Numbered from the stretch's first letter, positions 17,063 to 27,065 are shown. The stretch: 64,000 bases of DNA from Roseateles_B sp041905785 (GCA_041905785.1 JAYRKJ010000020.1:1-64000); one strand, 5' to 3'. Program-made: numbers and translations. The notes: generated from the sequence alone by a model not told the origin.

Positions 17063-17716
17063 ATGAACAATATCCTGCTGCTCGAAGACATCCCGGAAAT
17101 CCGCGCCTGGCTCAAGACCCTGGTCAGCCAGGTCTTCGCCAATGCCGTGATCACCGAGTGCTCCCGAGTGCAGGACGCGCTGCAGCACATCAACAGCCAG
17201 CGCTTCACCCTGGCCCTGCTGGACCTGGGCCTGCCCGACGGTTCAGGGGTGGACGTGGTCGCCGCGCTGCGCGAGAAGCAGCCCGAGGTGCAGTCGGTGA
17301 TCGTCACCATCCACGATGACGACGAGCACATCTTCCCCGCCCTGCAGGCCGGCGCCTTCGGCTATCTGCTGAAGGAGCAGGCCCGCGAGCTGCTGGTGGA
17401 GCAGCTGCAGCGCATCAGCCAGGGCGAGCCGCCGCTGTCGCCGTCCATCGCCCGCAAGGTGATCGCGCATTTCAATTCGCAGCGCCGCCCGCAGGCCTCG
17501 CCGCAGCTGATCGAGGTCTCGCTGACCGAGCGCGAGACCGAGGTGCTGCTGCGCGTGGCCAAGGGCTTCACGCTGCCCGAGATCGGCGTGCAGCTGGGTC
17601 TGTCGCGCCATACCATCGCCGACTACGTCAAGCAGATCTACCGCAAGCTCAACGTCTCGTCCCGCGCCGAGGCGGCGCTGGAGGCCCAGCGCCTGGGCCT
17701 GTTCGGCAGGAACTGA
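17063..17716 (+). CDS. NarL/LuxR-family response regulator
   Basis: A 217-residue regulator with a receiver domain (1-120, phospho-acceptor D54 in LLDLGLPDGSG, and lysine in YLLKEQA) and a C-terminal LuxR helix-turn-helix (about 150-212, LTERETEVLLRVAKGFTLPE followed by LGLSRHTIADYVKQIYRKL). It is phosphorylated by the kinase just upstream and binds DNA as a dimer. The start ATG 17063 (MNNILLLEDIPEI) was chosen over an upstream in-frame codon because it fits the receiver domain. Targets are not evident from the window. Confidence 0.93.
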   Translation: MNNILLLEDIPEIRAWLKTLVSQVFANAVITECSRVQDALQHINSQRFTLALLDLGLPDGSGVDVVAALREKQPEVQSVIVTIHDDDEHIFPALQAGAFGYLLKEQARELLVEQLQRISQGEPPLSPSIARKVIAHFNSQRRPQASPQLIEVSLTERETEVLLRVAKGFTLPEIGVQLGLSRHTIADYVKQIYRKLNVSSRAEAALEAQRLGLFGRN

Positions 17717-17798
17717 GCCGGCGGTCTCTCCCACGCGCTGACACCACGTCGGCTGCGCATGGACCGAGCGGCGACCCGAAGCCGCCGATAATCGGCCG

Positions 17799-18371
17799 AT
17801 GATTGGAAGGCTCACCGGCGTCATCGCGGAAAAATCGCCCCCGCTCGTGCTCATCGACGTGCAAGGCGTCGGCTATGAGGTTGACGTGCCCATGAGCACC
17901 TTCTTCAACCTGCCGGGCCTGGGCGAGCGGGTGAGCCTGCTGACCCATTTCGTTGTGCGCGAGGATGCCCAGATCCTCTTCGGCTTTCTGAGCCCCGAGG
18001 AGCGCTCCACCTTCCGCCAGCTGATCAAGATCAGCGGCGTGGGCCCCCGCACCGCCCTGTCCATCCTTTCCGGCTTGAGCGTGGGCGACCTGGCTCAGGC
18101 GGTGAGCCTGCAGGAGGCCGGCCGCCTGGTGAAGGTGCCCGGCATCGGCAAGAAGACCGCCGAGCGCCTGCTGCTGGAGCTCAAAGGCAAGCTGGGCCCG
18201 GACCTGGCACTGCCCGCCAGCGTTGCCAACGACAGCCAGGCCGACATCCTGCAGGCCCTGCAAGCCCTGGGCTACAGCGACAAGGAAGCCGCTGCGGCGC
18301 TCAAGCAGCTGCCATCCGATGTGGGCGTCAGCGAGGGGATCAAGCTGGCGCTGAAGTCCCTGAACCGCTGA
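17799..18371 (+). CDS. ruvA: Holliday junction branch migration protein RuvA
   Basis: Junction-binding subunit of the RuvABC resolvasome; tetramer that loads the RuvB motor. The 190-residue protein has the N-terminal OB fold (MIGRLTGVIAEK to GFLSPEER), two helix-hairpin-helix motifs (ISGVGPRTALSIL and VPGIGKKTAERLLLELK) and the C-terminal RuvB-binding three-helix domain (ALQALGYSDKEAAAALKQL). It precedes ruvB by 34 bases in the usual operon. No ruvC is in the window. Confidence 0.98.
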   Translation: MIGRLTGVIAEKSPPLVLIDVQGVGYEVDVPMSTFFNLPGLGERVSLLTHFVVREDAQILFGFLSPEERSTFRQLIKISGVGPRTALSILSGLSVGDLAQAVSLQEAGRLVKVPGIGKKTAERLLLELKGKLGPDLALPASVANDSQADILQALQALGYSDKEAAAALKQLPSDVGVSEGIKLALKSLNR

Positions 18372-18405
18372 CCCCCGCCAAGCGCCCTGCTCATCCTGAC
18401 TCGCC

Positions 18406-19461
<1,056 letters not shown>

Positions 19462-19522
19462 GCCTGGCCTGCCGCGGGCGCCCAGCGCCCGCGCGCCTCG
19501 ATCGATCCGAGCTCCCAACGAA

Positions 19523-19548
19523 AAAAGGCGACCCGAAGGTCGCCTTTT
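19523..19548. terminator. Bidirectional terminator between ruvB and porin gene
   Basis: AAAAGGCGACC (19523-19533) pairs perfectly with GGTCGCCTTTT (19538-19548) around the tetraloop CGAA. The A/T ends give a U tail in both directions, so it serves ruvAB on the plus strand and the convergent porin gene on the minus strand. Confidence 0.9.
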
Positions 19549-19569
19549 GCACTTGCTGATCCCGAGGGA

Positions 19570-20535
19570 TTAGAAGTTGTGACGGACGCCAACAGCCAGG
19601 CTGTTGAAGTCCTTGCCCTTGGCCAGGCTGTCGCCGGTGGCGATGGCGCTGGGGCCGAAGGTGCCATTGGCCTTGTTGTCGATCATGGTGTAGAAACCAT
19701 AGACCTTGGTGCGCTTGCTCAGGTTGTAGTTGTAACCCAGGGTCAGCTGCTTGGCGCCGGAATCGCTGACGCCCTTGAAGTCACCCGAGTTGCCGAAGTT
19801 CACGTGGAACTCCGAAGCGCCCATGGTGTACATGCCGGACAGACGCACGATGTTGCGGGTCACGCCGCCCACGTCTTCGCGCTGGATGTAGCCACCGATG
19901 GTGAATTCACCCATTTCGTACAGCGCACGGCCAGCGTACTGCTTGGCGTCGCCAGCCTTGCTGAAGCCTGCGCCCAGGTGCAGGGGGCCCTGGTCGTAGT
20001 TGACCGACAGGTCGGTAGCGCGCTTGTCAGCGCCTTCACCAGCGTGCATCGTGATTTCAGCGGTGAAACCGTCGATGTTCGGGGTGAAGTAGCCCACCTT
20101 GTTGGACGTGGTCCAGCCGGCGCCAGAATACAGGGCGTCGTCGGAGGTGCCGGTGTCGTGGTTGTGCATGCTGACGTAGTCAGCGGTGGCGAAGTAGGAA
20201 CCGTTGGTCCAGTTACCAATGCGCACGGCGCCGAAAGAGCCGCTCAGCTGCACGGACGACTCGCGGTTCCAGAAGGAGCCGCTGGTCTGCTTGCCGGAAT
20301 CAACGTTGAAGCCATGCTCCAGAGCGAAGCTGGCCTTCAGGCCGCCGCCCAGGTCTTCCTGGCCCTTCACGCCCAGGCGCGAACGGTTGTCTTGCACGAC
20401 GACCTTGCGGTCGTTGTCGCCGAACTTCTGGCTTTCAACCGTGGTGTTGATGCGGCCCCACAGGGTCACGGAGCTTTGCGCGAAAGCCGAAGCCGACACA
20501 GCGGCCAGAGCAGCGACGAGAGCGATCTTCTTCAT
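19570..20535 (-). CDS. Outer membrane porin, Burkholderiales general porin type
   Basis: A 321-residue trimeric beta-barrel porin for diffusion of small hydrophilic solutes. It has a signal peptide (1-20, MKKIALVAALAAVSASAFAQ), the typical mature start SSVTLWGRINTTVE, a RLGVKGQEDLGGGLKASF block common to the Burkholderiales Gram-negative porin family and the C-terminal barrel signature ending in phenylalanine (VGVRHNF). Two adjacent ATGs exist at 20538 and 20535; AAAGG lies 3 and 6 bases upstream respectively, which favours 20535. The codon pattern is very regular (likely highly expressed). A candidate -10 lies at 20605-20610. Confidence 0.95.
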   Translation of the reverse strand: MKKIALVAALAAVSASAFAQSSVTLWGRINTTVESQKFGDNDRKVVVQDNRSRLGVKGQEDLGGGLKASFALEHGFNVDSGKQTSGSFWNRESSVQLSGSFGAVRIGNWTNGSYFATADYVSMHNHDTGTSDDALYSGAGWTTSNKVGYFTPNIDGFTAEITMHAGEGADKRATDLSVNYDQGPLHLGAGFSKAGDAKQYAGRALYEMGEFTIGGYIQREDVGGVTRNIVRLSGMYTMGASEFHVNFGNSGDFKGVSDSGAKQLTLGYNYNLSKRTKVYGFYTMIDNKANGTFGPSAIATGDSLAKGKDFNSLAVGVRHNF

Positions 20536-20604
20536 CATTTGCCTTTGTAGGTTGAGGTTGTGCCGGGTTGGATCACCCGGTCTTGTCACGCGGAATGTGG
20601 CGGC

Positions 20605-20635
20605 AGTATAGGAGGCCTAGGGTTTGACCGAAGCC
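20605..20635 (-). promoter_or_regulatory. Candidate promoter of the porin gene
   Basis: On the minus strand, TATACT (complement of 20605-20610) matches the sigma-70 -10 consensus at five of six bases and lies about 70 bases before the porin start. The -35 region around 20628-20633 is weak, so activation or a non-standard -35 is possible. Proposed from sequence only. Confidence 0.4.
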
Positions 20636-20711
20636 CCGGCGACGCGTATTTGCAACAGTCACTTTTTGCAGGGTGCAAGGCCGCGTTTGTCGGCCAAGCG
20701 GCACATCGGCG

Positions 20712-21344
20712 TCATTGCAGCGCCCCGAGATGCCCGTCGTCGGCCCAGCCCACCAGGTGCAGCTGGTCACCCGTGACCATCAGGCGGTTGATGGCCGCGT
20801 TGCCCAGGCGCCAGCTGCGCGGCGCCTGCAGGTCCAGGCCCAGGGCCGCCCGGTAGAGGCAATCCAGCACCCCGCCGTGCGTCACGAGCAGCAGGCGCTG
20901 CCCGGCATGCTGGGCAGCCAACTGCCGCACGACCGTCAAGACCCGTTCACTGAACGCGCCCAAGGACTCCCCGCCCGGCGCGGCAAAGACCGGATCGCGG
21001 GCCCGCCAGCGCTGCAGGGCCTCGGGCTCGCGTGCGCCCAGCTCAGCCCAGGTCAGCCCCTGGAATTCGCCAAAGGAGCGCTCCCGCAGGCCGGCATGCC
21101 ACTGCACCGGCAGGCTGCGCAAGGCCAGCAGCGGCGCAAGGGTCTGTCGGCAGCGCTGCAGGTCGCTGCAGAAGACCCGGTCCAGCTCTTCGTCCTGCAG
21201 CGTTTCAGCCAGGGCCTGCGCCTGGGCTTCGCCCTGCGGGCTCAAGGGGATGTCCAAGTGACCCTGGATGCGCCCTTCGGCATTCCAGTGCGTCAGCCCG
21301 TGCCGCACGCAGATCAGCTGCGTGACCTCGTCCAGCCCGCTCAT
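20712..21344 (-). CDS. Histidine phosphatase family protein (phosphoglycerate mutase-like)
   Basis: A 210-residue branch-1 histidine phosphatase. The catalytic RHG motif is in ICVRHGLTHWNAEGRIQGH, with the second histidine in LLVTHGGVLDCLY and a glutamate in ERSFGEFQGLTWAELG. This resembles GpmB/CobC-type small-molecule phosphatases rather than the glycolytic mutase. Cytoplasmic; substrate unknown. It starts 6 bases after the DUF1840 gene stop, so the two share an operon. Confidence 0.88.
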   Translation of the reverse strand: MSGLDEVTQLICVRHGLTHWNAEGRIQGHLDIPLSPQGEAQAQALAETLQDEELDRVFCSDLQRCRQTLAPLLALRSLPVQWHAGLRERSFGEFQGLTWAELGAREPEALQRWRARDPVFAAPGGESLGAFSERVLTVVRQLAAQHAGQRLLLVTHGGVLDCLYRAALGLDLQAPRSWRLGNAAINRLMVTGDQLHLVGWADDGHLGALQ

Positions 21345-21350
21345 CGCGGT

Positions 21351-21671
21351 TCAAGCCTGCCAAATGACGTCGACGCGCTCGGCCGCGCTCAGGCGCAGCA
21401 TGTCCAGCAGGGGCCAGACCCTTTGCCGCAGGCTGATGCCCTGGCGCCGCGGCGGCGCTTCGCCCCGCGCCTGCGCCTCGGCCACCAGCGCGGCAAAAGC
21501 GGCTTCGTCGGCTTCCACCGCGGCGAGCAAAGCCTGCTGCGCGGTCTCCAGATCGGAGAGTTCGATGATGCCTTGCGGCGCCGCCTCGCGCCCCAGCGCC
21601 GCCAGCACCTGCTGGGCGGCATCCGGCAAATAGATCACATCGGCCGCAGCCTTGGATTTGAATCGAAACAT
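21351..21671 (-). CDS. DUF1840 family protein
   Basis: A 106-residue soluble protein whose N-terminus (MFRFKSKAAADVIYLPDAAQQVLAALG) and C-terminal QRVWPLLDMLRLSAA match DUF1840, a small family common in Burkholderiales. It is mostly helical and acidic in the middle. No function is established. It is cotranscribed with the histidine phosphatase downstream. Confidence 0.8.
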   Translation of the reverse strand: MFRFKSKAAADVIYLPDAAQQVLAALGREAAPQGIIELSDLETAQQALLAAVEADEAAFAALVAEAQARGEAPPRRQGISLRQRVWPLLDMLRLSAAERVDVIWQA

Positions 21672-21737
21672 GGCAACCCCGGCACGAAGGCCGCACTCGA
21701 AAGACGAGGGCCTATTGTGGACCTCGCGCGGCGCCGC

Positions 21738-23882
21738 TCAGGCCCCGCGGCCGTGGATCAGCCGCATGGGCGGACGCTCTGCGCCCCACACCCGCATCTC
21801 GAAGGCCGCCAGATCCAGGGCCGGCGAGAAAAGAAAGCCCTGGTACTCATGGCAGCCCGCCTCGCGCAGGAAGTCCCGCTGCGCCTCGCTCTCCACGCCC
21901 TCGGCAATGACCTGCAGCCCCAGCGCCCGCCCCATCTGCGCCACGGCGCGGACGATGCCGGCATCACTGGCATCCGCCGGCAAGCCCTGCACGAAGCTGC
22001 GGTCGATCTTGAGCCGCTGGATGGGAAAGCGCTTGAGGTAGGCCAGGCTGGAATAGCCGGTCCCGAAATCGTCGATGGACAGGCCGACCCCCAGCTCGGC
22101 CAGAGCCTGCAGCCGGCGCAGCGCCTCGTCGGCGTCCCGCAGCAGGATGGATTCGGTCAGTTCCAGCTCCAGCAAGTCGGGCGGCAGCCCGGCCGACTGC
22201 AGCACCTGGCTGACCGTCTCCACGAACTGCGACTGCTGGAACTGCAGGGCGGAAACGTTGACCGCCACGGGCATGCGCCGCCCCTGCTGCCACCAGCGCA
22301 CCGCCTGGGTCACGGCTTCATGCAGCACCCAGTCGCCGATGGCCACGATGAATCCACTGTCTTCGGCCACGGGAATGAATTCCGCCGGCGACACCTCGCC
22401 GCGCAGGGCGTCGCGCCAACGGATCAGCGCTTCCGCGCCGATGACCTGGCCGCTCGCCAGATCCAGCTGGGGCTGGAAATGCAGGCGGAAGCGGCCTTCC
22501 AGCAAGGCCTGTCGCATGGCATGGTCCAGGCGCATGCGGGCCAGCAGGTCCACGTCCTTGCGCGGCTGGTGGAAGCGGTAGCCCGCCCGGCCGCTGTCCT
22601 TCACGCCCTGCATGGCGCGCTCGGCGCTGGAGGTCAGTTCGTCCAGCGATTCGCCGTCCCCCGGGAACAGCGCAATGCCGATGCTGGCCGTGACGGTGAA
22701 GCTGAGGGTGTCGAAGCCGAAGGGGCGCCCCATGGCCTCCAGCACGCGCCGCGCCGTGTGCTCGGCGCCGACGGCGTCCGCCTCATGAATCAGCAGCGCG
22801 AACTCGTCGCCCGACAGCTTGGCCACGGTGTCGACCTCGCGCAGACAGTCACGCAGGCGCTGGGCCACCTCGCGCAGCACGCGGTCGCCGAAGGCATGGC
22901 CCAGGGTGTCGTTGATCTGCTTGAAGCGGTCCAGGTCGACGAACAGCATGGCAAAGCCCGCGGACTCGCGCTTGGCGATGGCGCGGGCATATTCCACCCG
23001 CTCGGCCAGGGCGCGCCGGTTGGGCAGGCCGGTCAGCATGTCGGTGTGGGACAGCTCCTCAATGCGCTGGCTGGCCGCCAGCTTCTCGCTGAGGTCACGG
23101 AAGGAGAACACGCGCCCCACCGGCCGCTGGCGGCTCCATTGCGGCAGTGACACGCGCTCCAGCACCCGCCCGTCCAGCAGGCGAATCACGTCGCTGCTCT
23201 GCAGCAGGGGCGCCTCCAGCAGGGCCCGCAGCCGGGTGGCATAGGCGGCGCCATCCACCACGCTGCGTCGCATCCAGGCCTGCACCGCCGCATCGTCCCG
23301 CTGCTGCAGCAGCTCTTCGGGAATGCCCCAGAGCGCAGCGAAGCGCTGGTTGAAGTTGCGCAGTCGTCCGGCCAGGTCGGTCACGAGAATACCGTCGGCG
23401 GTGGATTCCAGCGTGCTGCGCAGGTCCACCAGCAGCGACTCGCGCTCCTCCTCGCCGCGGCGCTGGGCGCTGAGATCGCGCATGCTGAGCACCCACAGCG
23501 CCGCGCCATCGGGCTGTGTGGGGTCGAGCGCCACGCGACTGATGCGGCGGTCCACCCAGAGGGCTTGGCCGTCGGCGTGCCGCATCAAGGTCTCGGTATG
23601 CAGGCCCTCGCGGCCGCCCGAGGCCACCTCGCCCCAGAACAGCAGGTCTTCGGGTGTCACGCACAGGGATTCGATGTGCCGGCCCACCAATGCCGCGGCC
23701 GGCAGCCCCAGCATGGCCAGCGCAGCCTCGTTGGCCGCCAGCACGGTGAGGCTGTGCGCATCGACCAGCCAGACCGCCTCCTGCAGTCCGTCCAGCAGGC
23801 TGCGGTAGCGCTGGACGTTCTGCACGCCGGGAACCGCTTCTTCTGTTTGGCTTGCCTGCCGCTCCCGTCTCGCCGGCTTCAC
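21738..23882 (-). CDS. PAS-GGDEF-EAL cyclic di-GMP protein
   Basis: A 714-residue cytoplasmic protein with two or three PAS-like regions (about 25-270), GGDEF (about 285-440) and EAL (about 455-700). The EAL half is complete: EALIRW, the DDFGTGYSSL loop and KIDRSFV, so phosphodiesterase activity is expected. The GGDEF active site reads SGDEF (KLSGDEFALL), a variant that may be active or merely GTP-sensing. It starts at GTG 23882, overlapping the HD-GYP stop by 4 bases. The pair probably acts in one circuit that lowers cyclic di-GMP. Confidence 0.93.
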   Translation of the reverse strand: MKPARRERQASQTEEAVPGVQNVQRYRSLLDGLQEAVWLVDAHSLTVLAANEAALAMLGLPAAALVGRHIESLCVTPEDLLFWGEVASGGREGLHTETLMRHADGQALWVDRRISRVALDPTQPDGAALWVLSMRDLSAQRRGEEERESLLVDLRSTLESTADGILVTDLAGRLRNFNQRFAALWGIPEELLQQRDDAAVQAWMRRSVVDGAAYATRLRALLEAPLLQSSDVIRLLDGRVLERVSLPQWSRQRPVGRVFSFRDLSEKLAASQRIEELSHTDMLTGLPNRRALAERVEYARAIAKRESAGFAMLFVDLDRFKQINDTLGHAFGDRVLREVAQRLRDCLREVDTVAKLSGDEFALLIHEADAVGAEHTARRVLEAMGRPFGFDTLSFTVTASIGIALFPGDGESLDELTSSAERAMQGVKDSGRAGYRFHQPRKDVDLLARMRLDHAMRQALLEGRFRLHFQPQLDLASGQVIGAEALIRWRDALRGEVSPAEFIPVAEDSGFIVAIGDWVLHEAVTQAVRWWQQGRRMPVAVNVSALQFQQSQFVETVSQVLQSAGLPPDLLELELTESILLRDADEALRRLQALAELGVGLSIDDFGTGYSSLAYLKRFPIQRLKIDRSFVQGLPADASDAGIVRAVAQMGRALGLQVIAEGVESEAQRDFLREAGCHEYQGFLFSPALDLAAFEMRVWGAERPPMRLIHGRGA

Positions 23883-25156
23883 ACCACCACCTCTCCCAGG
23901 GCCGCAGGAGACGCGGCTTCGAAGAAGTAGGCCACGCGGGCGCGGGGGCTGAGGTAGTCCAGCGACGCCCGCGGCAAGGCACCCGGCTTCAGGCTGCGGC
24001 GAATGCCCAAGTCCGGATGATCCTCGAGGCTGACGATCAAGGCCTCGTCGCGCGGGACCTTGCTGTCATGCACCATGACCCGCGGCTTCAGGGGCCGCGA
24101 GGAGTTGACGGCCACGACCAGCGCATAGCGGTCGTCGGTCAGTTGCACCGTCGAGCCCGGCGGATAGACGCCCATCATGCGGATGAAGGCGTTGAGCATG
24201 GTGGCGTCGAAGCGGTTGCGCCCCTGAGCGAACATCAAGGACAGGGCCTCATGCGGCGTCATGGCCTTGGACACCAGCAGCGGATTGCACAGGCCGTCGA
24301 AGCGATTGACCAGGGCCACAATGCGCGAGGCCGCGCTCATGCGGTCCACATTGATGCGTTGCGGAAAGCCCGTGCCGTCGGCGTTTTCATGGTGCTGGGC
24401 GATCACCAGCAGCGGCCCGGCCGCCAGGTCCATCTGCTTGGCCAGCGCCACGCCCTTGACCACATGGGTCTGGTAGACCTGGTTCTCGGCGGTGGTGAAG
24501 CTTTCATCACGATGGCGCAAGCGCGCCGGCAGGTCCAGCTTGCCGATGTCATGCAGCAGCGCACCAACGCCCAGATCCATCATTTCATCGCGCCCCAGGC
24601 CAAAGGCCCGCCCCAGCAGCAGGGAGATGATGGACACGTTCAGGGCATGCGCCGTGCCGCGGTCGCCCGCCCCCTCATTGAGCAGGCGGATGTTCAGATC
24701 CCCCTCGACCAGCATCTTGTCCAGCAGGGCGCTAACCAGGGCCGTCGACTGATCCCGTGAATTGACGGGCTCGCGAGGCACCAGGTCCACGATATGCTTG
24801 AAAGCGGTTGCCGCCTCGGCGTACTGTTTCTCGCACAGCGCCAGGGCCTCCCGCTGGGCGGCCAGCGCCTTGCGGTGCGCTTCCTTTTGCTGCTGCTCGG
24901 GGTTGAGCGCCGGATTGCTGACCTCTACGACGGCCGCCGCCACCGGCGGGGCATCATCAGGCTGATCGCTCTTGGCGGGACTCCAGCGCACCTGCTTGAG
25001 TCCCAGGCGTCGCAGCACCAGCAGCTGATCCTCCGAGCTCAGCTTGAAACTGCTCAATGGAAAGGGATGCGACATCCAGCCCAGATCCAGATGAATGAAC
25101 ATCCCGACCTTCAGCTGGGCCACGTCAATCAGCGGATCTGATGCGTTGTCCTTCAT
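23879..25156 (-). CDS. HD-GYP cyclic di-GMP phosphodiesterase with DUF3391 domain
   Basis: A 425-residue protein. The N-terminal DUF3391 region (about 1-65, VAQLKVGMFIHLDLGWMSHP) is followed by an alanine/glutamine-rich linker and an HD-GYP domain (about 145-340) with LLHDIGKLDLP and HHENADGTGFP. The GYP triad appears as GTGFP, a conservative change. HD-GYP proteins hydrolyse cyclic di-GMP to pGpG or GMP. The protein is cytoplasmic. It is translationally coupled to the GGDEF-EAL gene downstream and divergent from the thiolase gene, with a 272-base spacer. Confidence 0.92.
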   Translation of the reverse strand: MKDNASDPLIDVAQLKVGMFIHLDLGWMSHPFPLSSFKLSSEDQLLVLRRLGLKQVRWSPAKSDQPDDAPPVAAAVVEVSNPALNPEQQQKEAHRKALAAQREALALCEKQYAEAATAFKHIVDLVPREPVNSRDQSTALVSALLDKMLVEGDLNIRLLNEGAGDRGTAHALNVSIISLLLGRAFGLGRDEMMDLGVGALLHDIGKLDLPARLRHRDESFTTAENQVYQTHVVKGVALAKQMDLAAGPLLVIAQHHENADGTGFPQRINVDRMSAASRIVALVNRFDGLCNPLLVSKAMTPHEALSLMFAQGRNRFDATMLNAFIRMMGVYPPGSTVQLTDDRYALVVAVNSSRPLKPRVMVHDSKVPRDEALIVSLEDHPDLGIRRSLKPGALPRASLDYLSPRARVAYFFEAASPAALGEVVV

Positions 25157-25325
25157 GCTTGTCCTACGCCCCTTCCTCCTGGGACGCCCTCATGCCATGC
25201 ATCGGCCGTCCGCTCCCGGAACTTGAGTGATGCGCCCGGGAACTTTACACGTACGGATACACCTCTTTCGGGAAACCGATCAAACGCCACCGCGCTTGAC
25301 TGGAAAGATCGCACGGCTCTAGCAT

Positions 25326-25375
25326 GTTCATCAAATGAACCATTGTTCTCATAAAGAACATATTGTTTCCACAAT
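25326..25375. promoter_or_regulatory. Three adjacent palindromes upstream of the thiolase gene
   Basis: Within 50 bases lie GTTCAT-caa-ATGAAC (25326-25340), TGTTCT-cataa-AGAACA (25344-25360) and ATTGT-ttcc-ACAAT (25362-25375). They sit in the only AT-rich part of the spacer, 54 bases before the thiolase ATG. The central palindrome resembles operators of IclR-family regulators, and an IclR-type gene lies just downstream at 27066. Assigning it as that regulator's site is an inference. Confidence 0.5.
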
Positions 25376-25428
25376 GCCTGTGCCTGGCCTGTTTTCAGGG
25401 CATGCGCTGGCCAATCTCAAGGAACACC

Positions 25429-26631
25429 ATGACCGCCGCCTATATTTGTGATGGACAACGCACCCCTTTCGGCCGCTATGGCGGCGCACTCGCCCATGTG
25501 CGGGCCGACGATCTCGGCGCCATTCCCATCAAGGCCTTGATGGCCCGCCACCCGCAACTCGACTGGCAGGCCCTGGAGGATGTCTTTTATGGTTGCGCCA
25601 ACCAGGCTGGCGAGGACAACCGCAATGTGGCGCGCATGGCGGCCTTGCTGGCCGGTCTGCCGGTCGGAGCCCCTGGCGTCACGCTCAACCGGCTCTGCGG
25701 CTCCGGTCTGGATGCCGTGGGCAGCGCTGCCCGCGCGATCAAGGCGGGCGAAGTGGATCTGCTGATCGCCGGCGGCGTGGAGAGCATGAGCCGCGCCCCT
25801 TTCGTGATGCCCAAGGCCGATGCCGCCTTTTCCCGGCAAAACGCCGTCTATGACACCACCATCGGCTGGCGTTTCATCAACAAGCTGATGAAGACGGCCT
25901 ACGGCGTCGACTCCATGCCGGAAACGGCCGAGAACGTCGCGCGCGAGTTCGGCATCGAGCGCGAGGCGCAGGATCGCATGGCCTTGTCCAGCCAGAAAAA
26001 GACGCTGGCGGCGCAGCAGGCGGGCATTTTCGAGACGGAAATCTGCCCGGTCGAGATCCCGCAGAAAAGGGGCGAGGCCCTGGTGGTGCGCCAGGACGAG
26101 CACCCGCGAGACACCAGCCTGGAGGCGCTGGCCAAGCTCAAGGGCGTGGTCACGCCCGAGGGCTCGGTGACGGCCGGCAACGCCTCGGGCGTCAACGACG
26201 GCGCCGTGGCGCTGCTGATGGCCAGCGAGGCCGCCGCTGGGCGCCACGGGCTGACGCCGCGCGCCCGTGTCGTCGCCATGGCCATCGTGGGTGTGGCTCC
26301 GCGCATCATGGGCATCGGCCCCGCACCCGCCACGCAGGCCGTGCTGGCCCGGGCCGGCTTGCGACTGGACCAGATGGATGTGATCGAGCTGAACGAGGCC
26401 TTTGCCGCTCAGGGGCTGGCGGTGCTGCGCCAACTGGGTCTTGACGACGACGACCCCCGCGTCAACCCCAACGGTGGTGCCATCGCCCTGGGCCACCCCC
26501 TGGGCGCCAGCGGCGCGCGCCTGGCGCTGACCGCCGCCCTGCAACTGCAGCGCACCGGAGGCCGCTACGCCCTTTGCACCATGTGCATCGGTGTGGGGCA
26601 AGGCATCGCGCTGGTCCTGGAACGCGTCTGA
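25429..26631 (+). CDS. pcaF: Acetyl-CoA acyltransferase, 3-oxoadipyl-CoA thiolase type
   Basis: A 400-residue thiolase. The acyl-accepting cysteine is C90 (LNRLCGSGLDAV), and the base residues are in NEAFAAQ, GGAIALGHPLGASGAR and the second cysteine CTMCIGVGQG. The C-terminal ALCTMCIGVGQGIALVLERV and the N-terminal ICDGQRTPFGRYGG are typical of PcaF/PaaJ, which cleave 3-oxoadipyl-CoA to succinyl-CoA and acetyl-CoA in the beta-ketoadipate and phenylacetate pathways. A broader fatty-acid thiolase cannot be ruled out. The start is ATG 25429, with AAGGA 5 bases upstream. An IclR-type regulator follows on the same strand. Confidence 0.88.
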   Translation: MTAAYICDGQRTPFGRYGGALAHVRADDLGAIPIKALMARHPQLDWQALEDVFYGCANQAGEDNRNVARMAALLAGLPVGAPGVTLNRLCGSGLDAVGSAARAIKAGEVDLLIAGGVESMSRAPFVMPKADAAFSRQNAVYDTTIGWRFINKLMKTAYGVDSMPETAENVAREFGIEREAQDRMALSSQKKTLAAQQAGIFETEICPVEIPQKRGEALVVRQDEHPRDTSLEALAKLKGVVTPEGSVTAGNASGVNDGAVALLMASEAAAGRHGLTPRARVVAMAIVGVAPRIMGIGPAPATQAVLARAGLRLDQMDVIELNEAFAAQGLAVLRQLGLDDDDPRVNPNGGAIALGHPLGASGARLALTAALQLQRTGGRYALCTMCIGVGQGIALVLERV

Positions 26632-27065
26632 GCCTGCCGGGCAGCTGGCGTCCGCCATGCGAACGCCAGCCCGTCCGGCCGCCCCGGCCCTCCCCCTTTG
26701 GGTTGGCTGGCAAAGGGCATTTGGATCATGTGATACTGGGCTTGACGGGGCCATATATCACACATATGTCGAAAGTCATATGCGGACGTTCTAGGCCCCT
26801 CCCAAAACTTGCCGGCCAAAAGAGAAGCAAGACAGGGGGATGATCCGCTGCCCGATGACCTCTGGTGATCGGGGCCCGCTCGAAGCGACCTGCGCCAGGC
26901 CGTCAGATGCGTGCGCCCAAAAATCACCAAGATGGTGCATACATGTGCGTTCGTCGCCCAATGCTTGCAAAGTCGTCACCGTTTGTAGTGACAGACTTCT
27001 ATAGTCGGCGCCTGAATTGATCGCGCTCAGACTTTCTTGGGCGCCCCATCGGACCCTGGAACGCC
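26632..27065. promoter_or_regulatory. 434-base spacer with regulator promoter elements
   Basis: No convincing gene is seen on either strand. It contains a 7-bp inverted repeat TGTGATA (26729-26735) / TATCACA (26756-26762), two CATATG palindromes 14 bases apart (26763-26768 and 26777-26782) and, 61 bases before the IclR-type gene, a good -10 hexamer TATAGT (27000-27005). The AT-rich block at 26725-26785 is a likely operator or promoter cluster. The rest is featureless GC-rich sequence. Confidence 0.4.

Noticed and set aside
14960..17188. Long open reading frame (742 codons) antisense to the histidine kinase and regulator
   Set aside because: Low-complexity His/Gln/Ala-rich translation without motifs; typical antisense frame of a GC-rich gene. 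The plus strand has complete HisKA_3/HATPase and receiver domains.
20673..23150. Long open reading frame (825 codons) on the plus strand
   Set aside because: Antisense to the phosphatase, DUF1840 and GGDEF-EAL genes, which have clear motifs; no domain seen in the antisense frame.
26729..26762. TGTGATA...TATCACA as a CRP site
   Set aside because: The half-sites are spaced far more widely than the TGTGA-N6-TCACA consensus.
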